A stretch of 64,000 bases of DNA from Chromatiaceae bacterium (lineage in GTDB: Bacteria; Pseudomonadota; Gammaproteobacteria; Chromatiales; Chromatiaceae), in assembly GCA_013426805.1 (NCBI GenBank), contig JACDZG010000003.1:62001-126000 (forward strand), in the 5' to 3' direction. A program made the position numbers and the translations under genes. Within the stretch, counting starts at the first letter, position 1. Each line of letters begins with the position of its first letter. The notes under the pieces were generated by a model. The model searched no databases, was not told where the DNA came from, and saw only the letters and a program-made list of their open reading frames with translations. Shown here piece by piece: positions 1-9,486 of this stretch.

Positions 1-486
1 CACGCCTCGTTTTATATGCTGGGCGAGCGGTTGCAAGCCCGGCTGAAACAAGCGGAGCCGGCCACGTCGGCAACGCTGTTTCACGGACAATGCGCCGCGA
101 TGCACGGCTGGCGACATGAATCTCACGCCAAATGGGAGAATTGGCAAAGCTCAATTATCGATACCCGCGATCTGGTTAAAGCAACTTTCCCGCAGTCCTA
201 TCAGCCCTGGTTCCGTCCGCCTTATGGACAACGCCGCGCCGACAGCGGCGAGTTCTTCAGCAAGCACGATCTGAAAGTTGCGCTGTGGAATATCGACTCG
301 CAGGATTGGAATAGTCGGGTCAGTGGCGAAGACGCGGCCCAGCGGATTATGACGCTGATGCTGTTATGGCGGCGCGGCATCATTCTGTTTCATGACATTC
401 ATCCCAAGGCGCTGGTCGCGGTGCCCTGGTTGCTGGATCATACCCGACCAACCGGAGTGGTCTGGCAAGATTGCCGGCAGTATTAA
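1..486 (+). CDS. Polysaccharide deacetylase (NodB-fold), 5'-truncated by window edge
   Basis: C-terminal part of a NodB-homology (carbohydrate esterase 4 type) deacetylase. These enzymes remove N- or O-acetyl groups from extracellular or envelope glycans. The frame is open back to base 1 (H-A-S-F-Y before the first Met at 16), so the true start lies outside the window. Visible family motifs are RPPYG (residues about 68-72 counted from base 16), an LWNIDSQDW strand, and the late FHDIH motif near the C-terminus, whose His is part of the CE4 active site. The metal-binding N-terminal motifs are missing because of the window edge. It ends 44 bases before the next secreted protein on the same strand and shares that gene's lower GC. 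The fold call is secure; the substrate is unknown. Confidence 0.85.
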   Translation, partial: HASFYMLGERLQARLKQAEPATSATLFHGQCAAMHGWRHESHAKWENWQSSIIDTRDLVKATFPQSYQPWFRPPYGQRRADSGEFFSKHDLKVALWNIDSQDWNSRVSGEDAAQRIMTLMLLWRRGIILFHDIHPKALVAVPWLLDHTRPTGVVWQDCRQY

Positions 487-530
487 CAACTACAAACCCG
501 CCCATTATTCAAACCGCTGGAGAGTCTGTG

Positions 531-2270
531 ATGTGTGCGTTTAAACGATTGGGAGCAGCAGGATTGTTGTTGGCCCTGTGCGCGCCCTATTCATTGGCGG
601 AAACCCGGCTGCAAGTGAATGCCAACGCCAACCAGTTTCCTTATGTGACCGTGCGGGTGCGGGCCTTTGACGCCAACAGCGGCAACAGCGTATTGAGCTT
701 GACCAAGGAAAAGCTGCTGGTTTCGGAAGATTTGGCCTCGATCGGCATTGAAAATTTTGACCTGCTGGCGGATCAGATCGCCAACAGTCCGAATGTGGAT
801 GTGATGTTTGTCTTTGATGAAACGGGCAGCATGGCTGATGAAATCGCCGCTTTACTGCAAAGAACCCGCAACTTCGCCGATGCGATTGCTCAGGGCGGCA
901 TTAATTTTCGGCTGGGTTTATTAAGCTTTTCCGACCGGATTGAAAAGAAATACGACTATACCGCTGACGTCGAACTTTTAAAGAAAAATGTATCGGCGCT
1001 AATCGCGACCGGCGGCGATGACGAACCGGAGAATCAACTTGATGCACTGATTGCAGCGGCAAACATGGCGGCGCGTCCCGACGCCAGGCGGATTTTCATT
1101 CTAGTGACCGATGCGCCCTATCATTTTCAGGATGCAGTGACACCAAGACGGCCGGAAGATGTGATTGCCGCCTTGAAAGAACAAGGAATTCAATTGCATG
1201 TGGTCGGCCCGGAACTGGACTCGTATAAGAATATGACCCAGGAGTTGGTCGGTAATTTTTATGATAAGGACAGTGACGATTTTTCCAGCATTGTGAAGAA
1301 TCTGGGCGGAGAGATTTCCGCGAATTATCAATTCTCCTATCGCTCGCCCCGGATGCTGCACGATGGCACGCGCCGCTTTGTGCGGGTGGCCTTGCAGGGT
1401 GAGGCAGCCACCGACGCGGCGCAATATGTCGCACCCTGGTTTATTACCGCCAGTTCGCGTCGGGAAGCCGGGCGCGGCGATGAAAGTCCGTATGCGCCGC
1501 AACAAGCACTGGATGGCGATCCGGCGACGGCGTGGTTTCCCAGTGAAATCGGGATGGCAAACAACGAATGGCTGCATTGTGCGTTGCCGACTCCGCGCAC
1601 CATTGCCAAAGTCACCGTGGTGGTGCCCCAGGGCTATACCTTTTCCGATCACAACAACGTCACCCTGTCGCTGGACGGCGGCGATGACCTTCACGGAACG
1701 CACAGCACGGATGGCGCACTATTGACCTTTGAGTTGGAGCAGCCGGTTCCCGTCCGGCAGTTGCACTTTGACTTGCGCGCCGCGTCAGGATCGCGGTTGG
1801 GGATTGCCGATATTAATGCCTATTTTCCCGACGGCGGCCTGATTCCGGAGCTTGCGGTCCATCGCATCAGCGCATCGGCGAAAGAATCCGCCAAGGACAG
1901 CAATGATCGTGGCGAGCAAGCCTATCATGCAGGCAAGCTTGGCGAGTCGGTTGAGCTGTATCTGGCGGCGATAGCAACAGACCCGGAATCGGCCCAGGCC
2001 TATAGCAATCTGGGTCTGAGCTATTGGAAACTGAAAAAGTACCCGGAAAGCGTAGCCGCTAATCGTTCGGCGATTGCGCTGGGTAAACAGCAAGGCAATC
2101 CGGCGGTCATGGCCGGTTCCTACTACAACATCGCCAAAACCTTCGAGGAGCAAAAAGAATATCGGCAGGCGTTAATGAATTTCTGGTGGGCGCAGAAAAC
2201 CATGCCCAAACCGGTTTATGAAAACGCGATTCAGCGGATGAATACGCTGATCGCCAAGGATGCGGAATAG
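531..2270 (+). CDS. Secreted VWA-domain protein with C-terminal TPR
   Basis: I chose the ATG at 531 because it opens directly into a signal peptide (MCAFKRLG, hydrophobic core, cleavage near SLA-E). The earlier in-frame ATG at 471 would put 20 polar residues ahead of it and overlaps the previous gene. The mature protein has a von Willebrand A domain with a MIDAS-like D-E-T-G-S (VFVFDETGSM, about residue 100) and downstream VTDAPYH. A middle beta-rich segment resembles a discoidin or sugar-binding module (about 310-430). TPR-like helices follow at the C-terminus (AYSNLGLSYWKLKKYPES). The protein probably acts outside the cytoplasmic membrane in metal-dependent protein or glycan binding. GC is visibly lower than in the genes after 2400. 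The domain calls are good; the biological role is unknown. Confidence 0.75.
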   Translation: MCAFKRLGAAGLLLALCAPYSLAETRLQVNANANQFPYVTVRVRAFDANSGNSVLSLTKEKLLVSEDLASIGIENFDLLADQIANSPNVDVMFVFDETGSMADEIAALLQRTRNFADAIAQGGINFRLGLLSFSDRIEKKYDYTADVELLKKNVSALIATGGDDEPENQLDALIAAANMAARPDARRIFILVTDAPYHFQDAVTPRRPEDVIAALKEQGIQLHVVGPELDSYKNMTQELVGNFYDKDSDDFSSIVKNLGGEISANYQFSYRSPRMLHDGTRRFVRVALQGEAATDAAQYVAPWFITASSRREAGRGDESPYAPQQALDGDPATAWFPSEIGMANNEWLHCALPTPRTIAKVTVVVPQGYTFSDHNNVTLSLDGGDDLHGTHSTDGALLTFELEQPVPVRQLHFDLRAASGSRLGIADINAYFPDGGLIPELAVHRISASAKESAKDSNDRGEQAYHAGKLGESVELYLAAIATDPESAQAYSNLGLSYWKLKKYPESVAANRSAIALGKQQGNPAVMAGSYYNIAKTFEEQKEYRQALMNFWWAQKTMPKPVYENAIQRMNTLIAKDAE

Positions 2271-2290
2271 GAGTATTCCAAGCGGTCGTC

Positions 2291-2307
2291 GGTCCGCACA
2301 GCGGACC
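2291..2307. repeat. Palindromic intergenic repeat, GGTCCGC-ACA-GCGGACC type
   Basis: Perfect 7-bp inverted repeat around an ACA loop. The same 17-bp palindrome occurs as an inverted pair at 20046-20097 and once at 22895-22911. All copies are intergenic. This looks like a small REP-type family. Confidence 0.6.
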
Positions 2308-2361
2308 CGACAGATCACGACGGCCGTGCGCTGCTCGACGGCCGTCAGCGCGAACACCAAG

Positions 2362-2389
2362 CCCTGACCGGTCTCGATTCCGGCCAGGG
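2362..2389. terminator. Candidate bidirectional terminator hairpin
   Basis: CCCTGACCGG and CCGGCCAGGG form a stem around an 8-base loop between two convergent genes (the VWA protein ends at 2270, the arylsulfatase at 2407). There is no clear U-tract, so the function is inferred from position and stem only. Confidence 0.4.
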
Positions 2390-2406
2390 GATGGCGGGGT
2401 TTCCGG

Positions 2407-4950
2407 TTATTCCCTGCCGGCCGCGGCCTTCACCGCCCCCTCCTTCAGCTTCTGGATGTCCGCGGGCGAAAGCTCCGGACGGTCGACCTTGATCGTGAGC
2501 TTATCGAGCTGGGCGGTCAACGTGAAGGGTGGTTGATAGTCCGCATCGTTCACGCCGGTCAGCGTATCGGAGCCAATGTCGAAGGCTTCGTCCCATTGCA
2601 GGATCATCGGCAGCGTCTTCTCCATCTTCTTGGTATCGACCACCGCACCGTCGACCTTCAGGGCGCCGGTGCCGGGCCGACCGAGGCCGCTGATGCTGCC
2701 GAAGGCCAGGGTGCCGACACCCAGGCCCTCGTACTGGAAGTCGAACTCGAGCGTGTGCCGCCCAGGGGACAGGGCTTGCGTGCCTTCCCACTTGAGGCGT
2801 TCGAGATCGACCAAGTTCCACAGGAAGACGGGTTTGCCCTGCAGCAGATAGAAGCCGTAGCCGCCAAAACGCCCGCCCGAGGTCAGAATCATGCCCTCGG
2901 CGCCGCCTTCGGGCACCTCGATAGCGGCAGTGATGGTGTAGGACGTATTGAGCACCGACGGCGAGTCGCCCTGCGGCAACCCGGTCATCGGCCGCGTGTA
3001 GACAAACTCGGTGCGTCCTGCCGTGATGTTGGGGCGCGGTGCAACGATGCGCGGCGCGACCGAGGCATCGAGCGGGAGCACATGATACTTCTTGGCCTCG
3101 GCCAAGAACGCGGCCCGCATCGCCTTGACCTTGTCCGGGTGCTTGGCCGCCACGTCCTCGGTCTGGTTGAAGTTGTCGTTCAGGTTGTAGAGCTGAAACA
3201 CCTGGTTATTCAGCGGGTCCGGGTTGGCTTGACCGAACGCCTGCCAGGGGGCGCGGTTGACCTTGGTGCTCAGGAGCCAGCCGTCCTCGTACAGCGCCCA
3301 TTGTCCGAACATCTCGAAATACTGGGTCTTGTGGCGCGACGGCACCTTGGCGTTCTTCGCGTCGAAGGTGTAGGCGAAGCTCGTGCCCTCCAGCGGCGCC
3401 TGCTGAATGCCGTCGACCATCTTGGGCGCGGTGATACCCGCGGCCTCGAGGATCGTCGGCACCACATCGATCACATGGATGAACTGCTCGCGCAAGGCCC
3501 CTTTGTCCTTGATGCGCGCCGGCCAGGACACGACCATGTTCTGATTGATACCGCCGAGTCGGGAGGCGTTTTGCTTGAACCAGTCGAACGGCGTGTCGAA
3601 GGCCCAGGACCAGCCGGCCGACATGTGGTTATAGGTCTTGTCGGTGCCCCAGACGTCATAGAACTTCATCTGGACATCGACAGGCAGCTCGCTCAGGCCA
3701 TTGAAGAAGGCAACCTCGTTCGGAGTACCCAGGGGGCCACCCTCGGCGCTGGTCCCGTTATCCCCGTTGATATAGATGATCAGGGTGTTGTCGAGCCGGC
3801 CGAGATCTTGGAAGGATTGGATGACGCGCCCGATCTCGGAGTCGCTATAGGCGGCATAGGCGGCGAAGACCTCCACCTGGCGGATGAAGAGTTTCTGCTC
3901 CTGCGCGGTCAGTTCGTCCCAGGGCTTCAGGACCTCCGTGGGCCAGGGGGTCAGCGTCAGGTCCTTGGGGATGACGCCGAGCCGCTGTTGGTTCTCGAAG
4001 ACGCGTTCGCGCAGTTTCTCGTAGCCGTCGTCGAACAGATGCATGGCGTGAATCTTGTCGACCCATTCTTGCGTCGGGTGATGCGGCGCATGGGTGGCGC
4101 CGGGGGCGTACTTGACGAAGAGCGGTTTGGATGGGTCGATCTGGTGCATCCGCGTCATCCAGTCGATGGCGTCGTCCGCCATCCCGGTGATCAGGTTCCA
4201 GGTGCCCGCGGGCTTGCCCTCGAACGGATAGATCTGGGTGGTATTGCGAAACAGATTCGGCTGCCACTGGTTGGCGTCGCCGCCGACGAAACCGAAGAAG
4301 TATTCGAAGCCCATGCCGATCGGCCACTGATCGAAGGGACCGGTCTGGCTGGCCTGGAAGGCGGGCACGTTGTGGTCCTTACCGAACCAGGAGGTGTTGT
4401 AACCGTTATCGAGCAGGATGCGCCCGATGGTGGCCTTGTCCCTGCCGATGATGCTGTTGTAGCCGGGAAAGCCGGTGGACTGCTCGGAAATGACACCGAA
4501 GCCGGCCGAATGGTGGTTGCGCCCGGTGATCAGGGCGGCGCGGGTCGGCGAGCAGAGTGCGGTGGAGAAGACCCGGTTATAGCGCAGACCCTCGTTGGCG
4601 ATGCGGTCCATCGAGGGCGTCGGAATGACGCCGCCGAAGGTGCCCGGCACACCAAAGCCGGCATCGTCGGTGATGATCAGGAGCACGTTGGGCGCGTCCT
4701 TGGGCGGCACCACGCGCGGTGCCCACCAGGGCGTGGATTGCATGGCATTGTCCTTGATCACCCCGCCGAACTTCGGATCAGGCGGCGGGAGCTGATTGCC
4801 GGGGATGGTCGTGGTGGCACCGGGCGAACCCGGGACACCGGTCACCTGCACAGCACTGAACGCTGTGTGTTCGACCCCAAGACCAACCAGCAGGATCAGG
4901 CCCAGCCAGCCGACACGTCGCCGTGAAAAGATCATGCTGGACACGCGCAT
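2407..4950 (-). CDS. Periplasmic arylsulfatase (type I, formylglycine-dependent)
   Basis: 847-residue sulfatase-family hydrolase that would release sulfate from sulfate esters. An N-terminal signal peptide (arginines, then a hydrophobic stretch, about residues 7-32) sends it to the periplasm. The metal-binding aspartates are in LLIITDDAGFG (D95-D96). The modification motif C-S-P-T-R begins at Cys133 and is followed by AALITGR, so a formylglycine-generating enzyme is needed for activity. KPLFVKYAPGATHAPHHP and the later YINGDNG are typical family motifs. The C-terminal third is a beta-sandwich-like region. The gene is divergent from an AraC-family regulator 207 bp away, which suggests local control. 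An in-frame Met at residue 6 is an alternative start. Confidence 0.93.
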   Translation of the reverse strand: MRVSSMIFSRRRVGWLGLILLVGLGVEHTAFSAVQVTGVPGSPGATTTIPGNQLPPPDPKFGGVIKDNAMQSTPWWAPRVVPPKDAPNVLLIITDDAGFGVPGTFGGVIPTPSMDRIANEGLRYNRVFSTALCSPTRAALITGRNHHSAGFGVISEQSTGFPGYNSIIGRDKATIGRILLDNGYNTSWFGKDHNVPAFQASQTGPFDQWPIGMGFEYFFGFVGGDANQWQPNLFRNTTQIYPFEGKPAGTWNLITGMADDAIDWMTRMHQIDPSKPLFVKYAPGATHAPHHPTQEWVDKIHAMHLFDDGYEKLRERVFENQQRLGVIPKDLTLTPWPTEVLKPWDELTAQEQKLFIRQVEVFAAYAAYSDSEIGRVIQSFQDLGRLDNTLIIYINGDNGTSAEGGPLGTPNEVAFFNGLSELPVDVQMKFYDVWGTDKTYNHMSAGWSWAFDTPFDWFKQNASRLGGINQNMVVSWPARIKDKGALREQFIHVIDVVPTILEAAGITAPKMVDGIQQAPLEGTSFAYTFDAKNAKVPSRHKTQYFEMFGQWALYEDGWLLSTKVNRAPWQAFGQANPDPLNNQVFQLYNLNDNFNQTEDVAAKHPDKVKAMRAAFLAEAKKYHVLPLDASVAPRIVAPRPNITAGRTEFVYTRPMTGLPQGDSPSVLNTSYTITAAIEVPEGGAEGMILTSGGRFGGYGFYLLQGKPVFLWNLVDLERLKWEGTQALSPGRHTLEFDFQYEGLGVGTLAFGSISGLGRPGTGALKVDGAVVDTKKMEKTLPMILQWDEAFDIGSDTLTGVNDADYQPPFTLTAQLDKLTIKVDRPELSPADIQKLKEGAVKAAAGRE

Positions 4951-5157
4951 CTGAAGTTGCCTCTTGGTGAATATTCAATGATATGGCGAACTACCGCGCG
5001 ATCTGGGAACGGCGCCCCGCAGGTCGTGCAGGGGGGGCGCCGGGCTCGCCGGTCGCTCGACGGCAAGCCTCAACCGCAAACTCAATTCTTTGAATCTAAC
5101 AAAGCGGCTGCTAGTCTACCTTGCAATTCCGGCCTCACCTGACCGAGCCAGACAGCA

Positions 5158-6234
5158 ATGTCACAGGATTACAGCACCATGACGGCTCAGGCCCCGCCCT
5201 CCGGCGATGACACCGCGGCCACCCGAACCCCGCGTCGGTTCGGCGACCTGTGGGTGGGGCCAATCCGGACGCTCCCGGCGGTCTTGACCGATCTGGGCGT
5301 CAGCCCGGCGCGTGCATTTTCCGAGGCTCAAGTCGATGCCGAGCTGTTTGAGGACGCCGACGCACGCATCGCGATCGAGTCGCTCGGGCGACTGCTGGAC
5401 ACCTGCGTTACGCTCACGCGGTGTGACCACTTCGGGCTCCTGATCGGCGAACGCTTCAACCTGGAGGCGCTGGGTCACCTCGGCCTGCTGATGCGTCATT
5501 CAGCCACGGTCGGCGACGCCGTCCGCAGCCTGCTGCTGCATCTGGACCTGACCGACCGGGGTGCGGTGCCGATCCTGCTGGCCCCGGACCCCTCCTGCGT
5601 GACGCTGGGCTATTCGATCTATCGCCACGGGACACCGGCCACCGCGCAGATCGCCGACGGCGCGATCGCCATCGCGTACCGTATCCTGCGCGAACTCTGC
5701 GGTCCCGCATGGCAGCCGGTGCGCGTTCAGTTCGCGCACGGCCGCCCCGGCAATCTCGCCCCGTATCGCCGGCTGTTCGGAACAAGCCCGACGTTTGACG
5801 CCGAGGTCTCGGCGATCCTGTTTGCCTCCTCCTGGCTCACGCAGCCCATTGCGGGCGCCGATCCGCTGCGCCATGCCGCCCTCACCCGGACCATTCGCGA
5901 GGCGGCGGCCAGCGACCCGATGACTTTCGCCGAGCAGGTGCGCGGCGTCTTGCACCAGATGATCCGCGGCGGGACCGCGTCGGCCGCCGCGATTGCGCGG
6001 CTGTTCGGCATCCGCGAGCGAACGCTGCGGCGACGCCTGGCGGATGAGGGCATGCACCTGCAGCAACTCATCGACGAAGAGCGCTTTGAGATCGCCAAGC
6101 AACTGCTCGACAGCACCAGCCTGCCGATCGCGGAAATCGCGGCAGCCTTGCACTATGCCGATCCGAATGCCTTTTCACGCGCCTTCCGGAACTGGGCCAA
6201 GTGCAGCCCGAAGCAATGGCGTGCCCGGCGTTGA
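5158..6234 (+). CDS. AraC-family transcriptional regulator
   Basis: 358-residue cytoplasmic regulator. The N-terminal two thirds match the arabinose-binding-like sensor domain found in OruR/ArgR-type AraC members (VGPIRTLPAVLTDLGVSPARAF, then FGLLIGERFNLEALGHLG). The last 90 residues form the double helix-turn-helix: AAIARLFGIRERTLRRRLADEG, then a second helix pair with the conserved PNAFSRAFRNWAKCSPKQWR. It is transcribed divergently from the arylsulfatase, so it probably controls sulfate-ester use. Its ligand is unknown. The ATG at 5158 gives the full sensor domain; no strong Shine-Dalgarno sequence is evident. Confidence 0.9.
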   Translation: MSQDYSTMTAQAPPSGDDTAATRTPRRFGDLWVGPIRTLPAVLTDLGVSPARAFSEAQVDAELFEDADARIAIESLGRLLDTCVTLTRCDHFGLLIGERFNLEALGHLGLLMRHSATVGDAVRSLLLHLDLTDRGAVPILLAPDPSCVTLGYSIYRHGTPATAQIADGAIAIAYRILRELCGPAWQPVRVQFAHGRPGNLAPYRRLFGTSPTFDAEVSAILFASSWLTQPIAGADPLRHAALTRTIREAAASDPMTFAEQVRGVLHQMIRGGTASAAAIARLFGIRERTLRRRLADEGMHLQQLIDEERFEIAKQLLDSTSLPIAEIAAALHYADPNAFSRAFRNWAKCSPKQWRARR

Positions 6235-6391
6235 TCGCCTGGTCACAAGACGCACTCAATAAACACGGTAGGTCTGGCCTGGCGCTTGCCTGCCGCCGAC
6301 GATTTTACTTATTTCTGCCGGGCCTATTTCTCCACGCTGCCGGCTGCCGTAGAATGCTCCCACAGGACGTGAATCCGGAAGCGATTCGTTT

Positions 6392-7633
6392 ATGAGTGGA
6401 CCCAAGACAGCCAGTTATGGCCTCAGTCGTGCCCTGCGCCGGCAACTCGCGGAGCAGGAGCGCCTGCGTACGGAGCAACGGCGCAAGGAGTTGGAAGCGC
6501 AGCGGCGCCGCCAGACCCTCCAAACCGCCATCGTCGCGGCCCGATTGCGGCTTGATCGGCTGTCCGACACGCTGGCCCAGACCGCTGCCCAGTTTCCGGA
6601 CGAAACGTTGACCCTGCCGCAACGCACCGTGGCGGCTCCCGCGTCGACCGACGATAACGACCTGCTCCAGGCCCAACTCGACACCTTGACTGCCCTGGCG
6701 AGCGAGCAAGAGCAGGCGCTCCACCGGGAGCTTGCGCGGGTCAGTGCCAACGCGTCCCTGCGCGCGACCCTCGGGGCGTTGCTGAGTGAAGCGTCTGCTG
6801 AGGCTCCGCGATCCGCGGCAGCGGTGCTCGCCAAGCCAACCACGTCGGCGGTCCCGAAGGGCGTGCGGTGCCTGCAGCGGCTGGACTTGAACGCCGGCGA
6901 ACAAGCCCCCGCCGCCCTCCTTGATCTGGCCGAGCAACTCGACCGGACCTCGCCAGTTCAATCCTCCGTCCTCGCAGCGGAACTGAGTTATCAAATTCAG
7001 ACGTTCAATGCCGGCCGGGCGGCACTACGCCGCGACTGCGCCGAAGCAACCGAGTTGTTCGCCGGACTTCCAGAGCCGCAATCCGCGGACGAGCGCGCCT
7101 TGGCGGCTTGCCTGAGCCGCGCGGCGCTTGGAACAGAGCCGCTCGATCCCGCCGTACGGGTCGCGGTCGCAGACTGGCAGGCGCGCGCCGCCGCGCGGGC
7201 GACCCAGCAGCAGGCCGCGCAGGTATTACGGGAATCGCTGCAAGAACTGGGCTACGAAGTGGAAGAAGGCTTCACGATCCTGTTCGTGGAGCGTGGGATG
7301 GTTCATTTTACCCGACCCGAGTGGAGCGGGTACTACGTCCGGCTGCGGGCCAATGCCGCCGAGCAGTACCTCAATTTCAACCTCGTGCGCGCCGCCGCCG
7401 GGCCGGAGACCTTGGAGCAAGGGCGCCGCGATCACGAGGCGGAAGCATGCTGGTGTCAGGGCTACCGCCCATTGCTGGAGCGGCTGGCGGCGCAGGGCCT
7501 GAGCATCCAACCGATCCGGGAACTTCCCGCCGGCGCCATGGCGGTGCAGACGGTGGAGCCCGCGCAGTTGGGTCTCGGGAAATCCTCCCGCGACCACCAG
7601 ACGCCGGCCGCCCACCAGCGATCGAGACGCTGA
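6392..7633 (+). CDS. Coiled-coil protein, first gene of an AAA+/radical SAM/kinase operon
   Basis: 413 residues, cytoplasmic, no signal peptide. Residues about 10-60 are a highly charged coiled coil rich in Arg, Gln and Glu (RRQLAEQERLRTEQRRKELE). Further heptad-like helices extend to about 130, and a helical middle follows. A compact C-terminal domain (about 280-395) contains LGYEVEEGFTILFVERGMVHFTRP and YYVRLRA, which read as an alpha/beta fold. I do not recognise the family. The stop codon lies 2 bases before the ATG of the AAA+ gene, so the two are probably translationally coupled. A plausible role is adaptor or scaffold for the ATPase, which is inference from position. Confidence 0.6.
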   Translation: MSGPKTASYGLSRALRRQLAEQERLRTEQRRKELEAQRRRQTLQTAIVAARLRLDRLSDTLAQTAAQFPDETLTLPQRTVAAPASTDDNDLLQAQLDTLTALASEQEQALHRELARVSANASLRATLGALLSEASAEAPRSAAAVLAKPTTSAVPKGVRCLQRLDLNAGEQAPAALLDLAEQLDRTSPVQSSVLAAELSYQIQTFNAGRAALRRDCAEATELFAGLPEPQSADERALAACLSRAALGTEPLDPAVRVAVADWQARAAARATQQQAAQVLRESLQELGYEVEEGFTILFVERGMVHFTRPEWSGYYVRLRANAAEQYLNFNLVRAAAGPETLEQGRRDHEAEACWCQGYRPLLERLAAQGLSIQPIRELPAGAMAVQTVEPAQLGLGKSSRDHQTPAAHQRSRR

Positions 7634-7635
7634 AC

Positions 7636-9486
7636 ATGGCTGTTGCGATCCCTGCATCCTCGCCCTGGCCGCGCTGGGTCAACGATCTGCATCGGCTGTT
7701 GCCGGTTCGCTCTCAATTCGTGCTCACCGGCAACGTGCGGGATGTCTATCTCACCCCCACCGAGGACGGGCTGGTGCTGATGCCGCTTCTCGAATGTCTA
7801 TGGGAAGCCTTGCGCACCCGTGGGTATGACTTTCTGCTCGTACATGACCGCACCGACGGGGTGCGCGTCTACCCGGACACCCCAGCTCATCAAGGTCAGG
7901 TCGCGGCACTCACGACACTGCAATTTGCGCACGGACGGGCCGAGGTGTCGTTGGCGCGATTGCCGCGGGAGCTGCATGGACTGATCCAGTCCGCCGAGGT
8001 GCGCGCCGCCTTGGTGCTGGACTACGCCTCGCGCCTGGCGACCAACGCGCAGCACCCCAGCGAGGCCGAATTCGATCTCTTTGCCGGTTGCGAGAAGCTC
8101 GCCCGGCTGGCGCACCCGGTGCCGCATCCGGGCGACTGCTCGGCGCCACTCTATAACCCGCTGATCTGGGTCTGTGAGCGCGACACCGACCTCCCATCCT
8201 GGTACCTCCTCGATAACGAACTGGTCCACCTCCTGGCGCTGCCGCGGCCCCACTACGAGGATCGGCAGACCGCCGCGGCGCAGCTCGCCCCGGCCTTTAG
8301 CGGCTGCGCCGCCGCGGACGCCGCCGCCCGCGCCGATTTCGCCAAGACCTTCGCCAACTTAAGCGAAGGCATGAGCCTGCGCGCCCTGCTCGACATCACG
8401 CAACTGGCGCGCGCCCAGCGGCTCGGGTTCGGGGAGATTGCCGACGCGGTGCGCAGTTACCAGGTGGGCACCCTGGAGAACCCCTGGAAGCGGGACTATC
8501 TGCGCGAGCGTATCCGCAGCGCCGAGGCGGACATCGCGCGCCGCGTCAAAGGCCAACCTCAGGCGGTGAGCAAGACGGTCGATATCCTGATCCGCTCGGT
8601 GATGGGCCTCACCGGAGCGCACACGGTCGCACGCTCGGGACGACCGCGCGGTGTGCTGTTCTTCGCCGGCCCCACGGGCGTGGGCAAGACCGAACTCGCC
8701 AAGGCGCTCACCCAGGTGCTGTTCAGCGACGAGCGCGCCTACATCCGCTTCGACATGAGCGAATTCGCCGCCGAGCACGCCGACGCCCGCCTGCTCGGCG
8801 CCCCGCCGGGCTATGTCGGTTACGAGGCCGGCGGCGAGCTGACCAACGCCCTGCGCGAGCGCCCGTTCTCGGTCCTACTGTTCGACGAGATCGAGAAGGC
8901 CCACCCGCGGGTACTCGACAAGTTCCTGCAAATCCTTGAAGACGGTCGTATCACCGATGGCCGCGGCAACACCGTCTATTTCTCCGAGAGCCTGATCGTC
9001 TTTACCTCCAACCTGGGCATCTTTGTTCCGGGACCGGACGGCGGGCGGGTCCAGAATGTGGCCCCGGGTGACCCCTATGAGCAGGTGGAGTCCAAGGTCC
9101 GCCAGGCCATCGACAACCATTTCAAGTACCAGCTCAACCGACCCGAGATTCTCAACCGCATCGGCGACAACATCGTCGTCTTCGACTTCATCGCCCCCGC
9201 CACCGCCGCTGAGATCTTCTCTGGAATGTTGCAAAACGTCTGTCGGCGCCTGCGCGAGGAACACGCCATCGAATTGGAGATCGCCGCCGCGGTACGCGAG
9301 CAACTGCAAGCCTGGTGTATCGCCGACCTGAGTCACGGCGGCCGCGGCATCGGCAACCGGCTGGAGACTGTTTTCGTCAACCCGCTGGGCCGCGCGCTGT
9401 TTCAGCGGCAGCTCGGGGGTACGGCGGCGCTGCGGGTCATCCGGATCACGCGCGAAGACGCGGTCTACGCGGTGCGGCTGGAGTGA
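7636..9486 (+). CDS. ClpB/ClpA-like AAA+ ATPase with a novel N-terminal domain
   Basis: 616 residues. I chose the ATG at 7636 over the longer open frame because it follows the upstream stop by 2 bases and begins a sensible domain (VRSQFVLTGNVRDVYL). The C-terminal half is a single Clp/Hsp100 D2-type AAA+ module. It has Walker A GPTGVGKT at residues 345-352, Walker B LLFDEIEKAH (Asp417, Glu418), the pore-type loop GYVGYEAGG, sensor-1 FTSN, and a sensor-2 region with GGRGIGNRLE. No IGF/IGL-type ClpP-docking loop stands out, so it more likely remodels than feeds a protease. The N-terminal half (about 1-290) has no family I can name. It overlaps the radical SAM gene by 4 bases. Confidence 0.85.
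   Translation: MAVAIPASSPWPRWVNDLHRLLPVRSQFVLTGNVRDVYLTPTEDGLVLMPLLECLWEALRTRGYDFLLVHDRTDGVRVYPDTPAHQGQVAALTTLQFAHGRAEVSLARLPRELHGLIQSAEVRAALVLDYASRLATNAQHPSEAEFDLFAGCEKLARLAHPVPHPGDCSAPLYNPLIWVCERDTDLPSWYLLDNELVHLLALPRPHYEDRQTAAAQLAPAFSGCAAADAAARADFAKTFANLSEGMSLRALLDITQLARAQRLGFGEIADAVRSYQVGTLENPWKRDYLRERIRSAEADIARRVKGQPQAVSKTVDILIRSVMGLTGAHTVARSGRPRGVLFFAGPTGVGKTELAKALTQVLFSDERAYIRFDMSEFAAEHADARLLGAPPGYVGYEAGGELTNALRERPFSVLLFDEIEKAHPRVLDKFLQILEDGRITDGRGNTVYFSESLIVFTSNLGIFVPGPDGGRVQNVAPGDPYEQVESKVRQAIDNHFKYQLNRPEILNRIGDNIVVFDFIAPATAAEIFSGMLQNVCRRLREEHAIELEIAAAVREQLQAWCIADLSHGGRGIGNRLETVFVNPLGRALFQRQLGGTAALRVIRITREDAVYAVRLE

Noticed and set aside
2533-4926. Long plus-strand open frame of 797 codons opposite the arylsulfatase
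   Set aside because: It is a GC-driven antisense shadow; composition is unnatural and the minus strand has complete sulfatase motifs.
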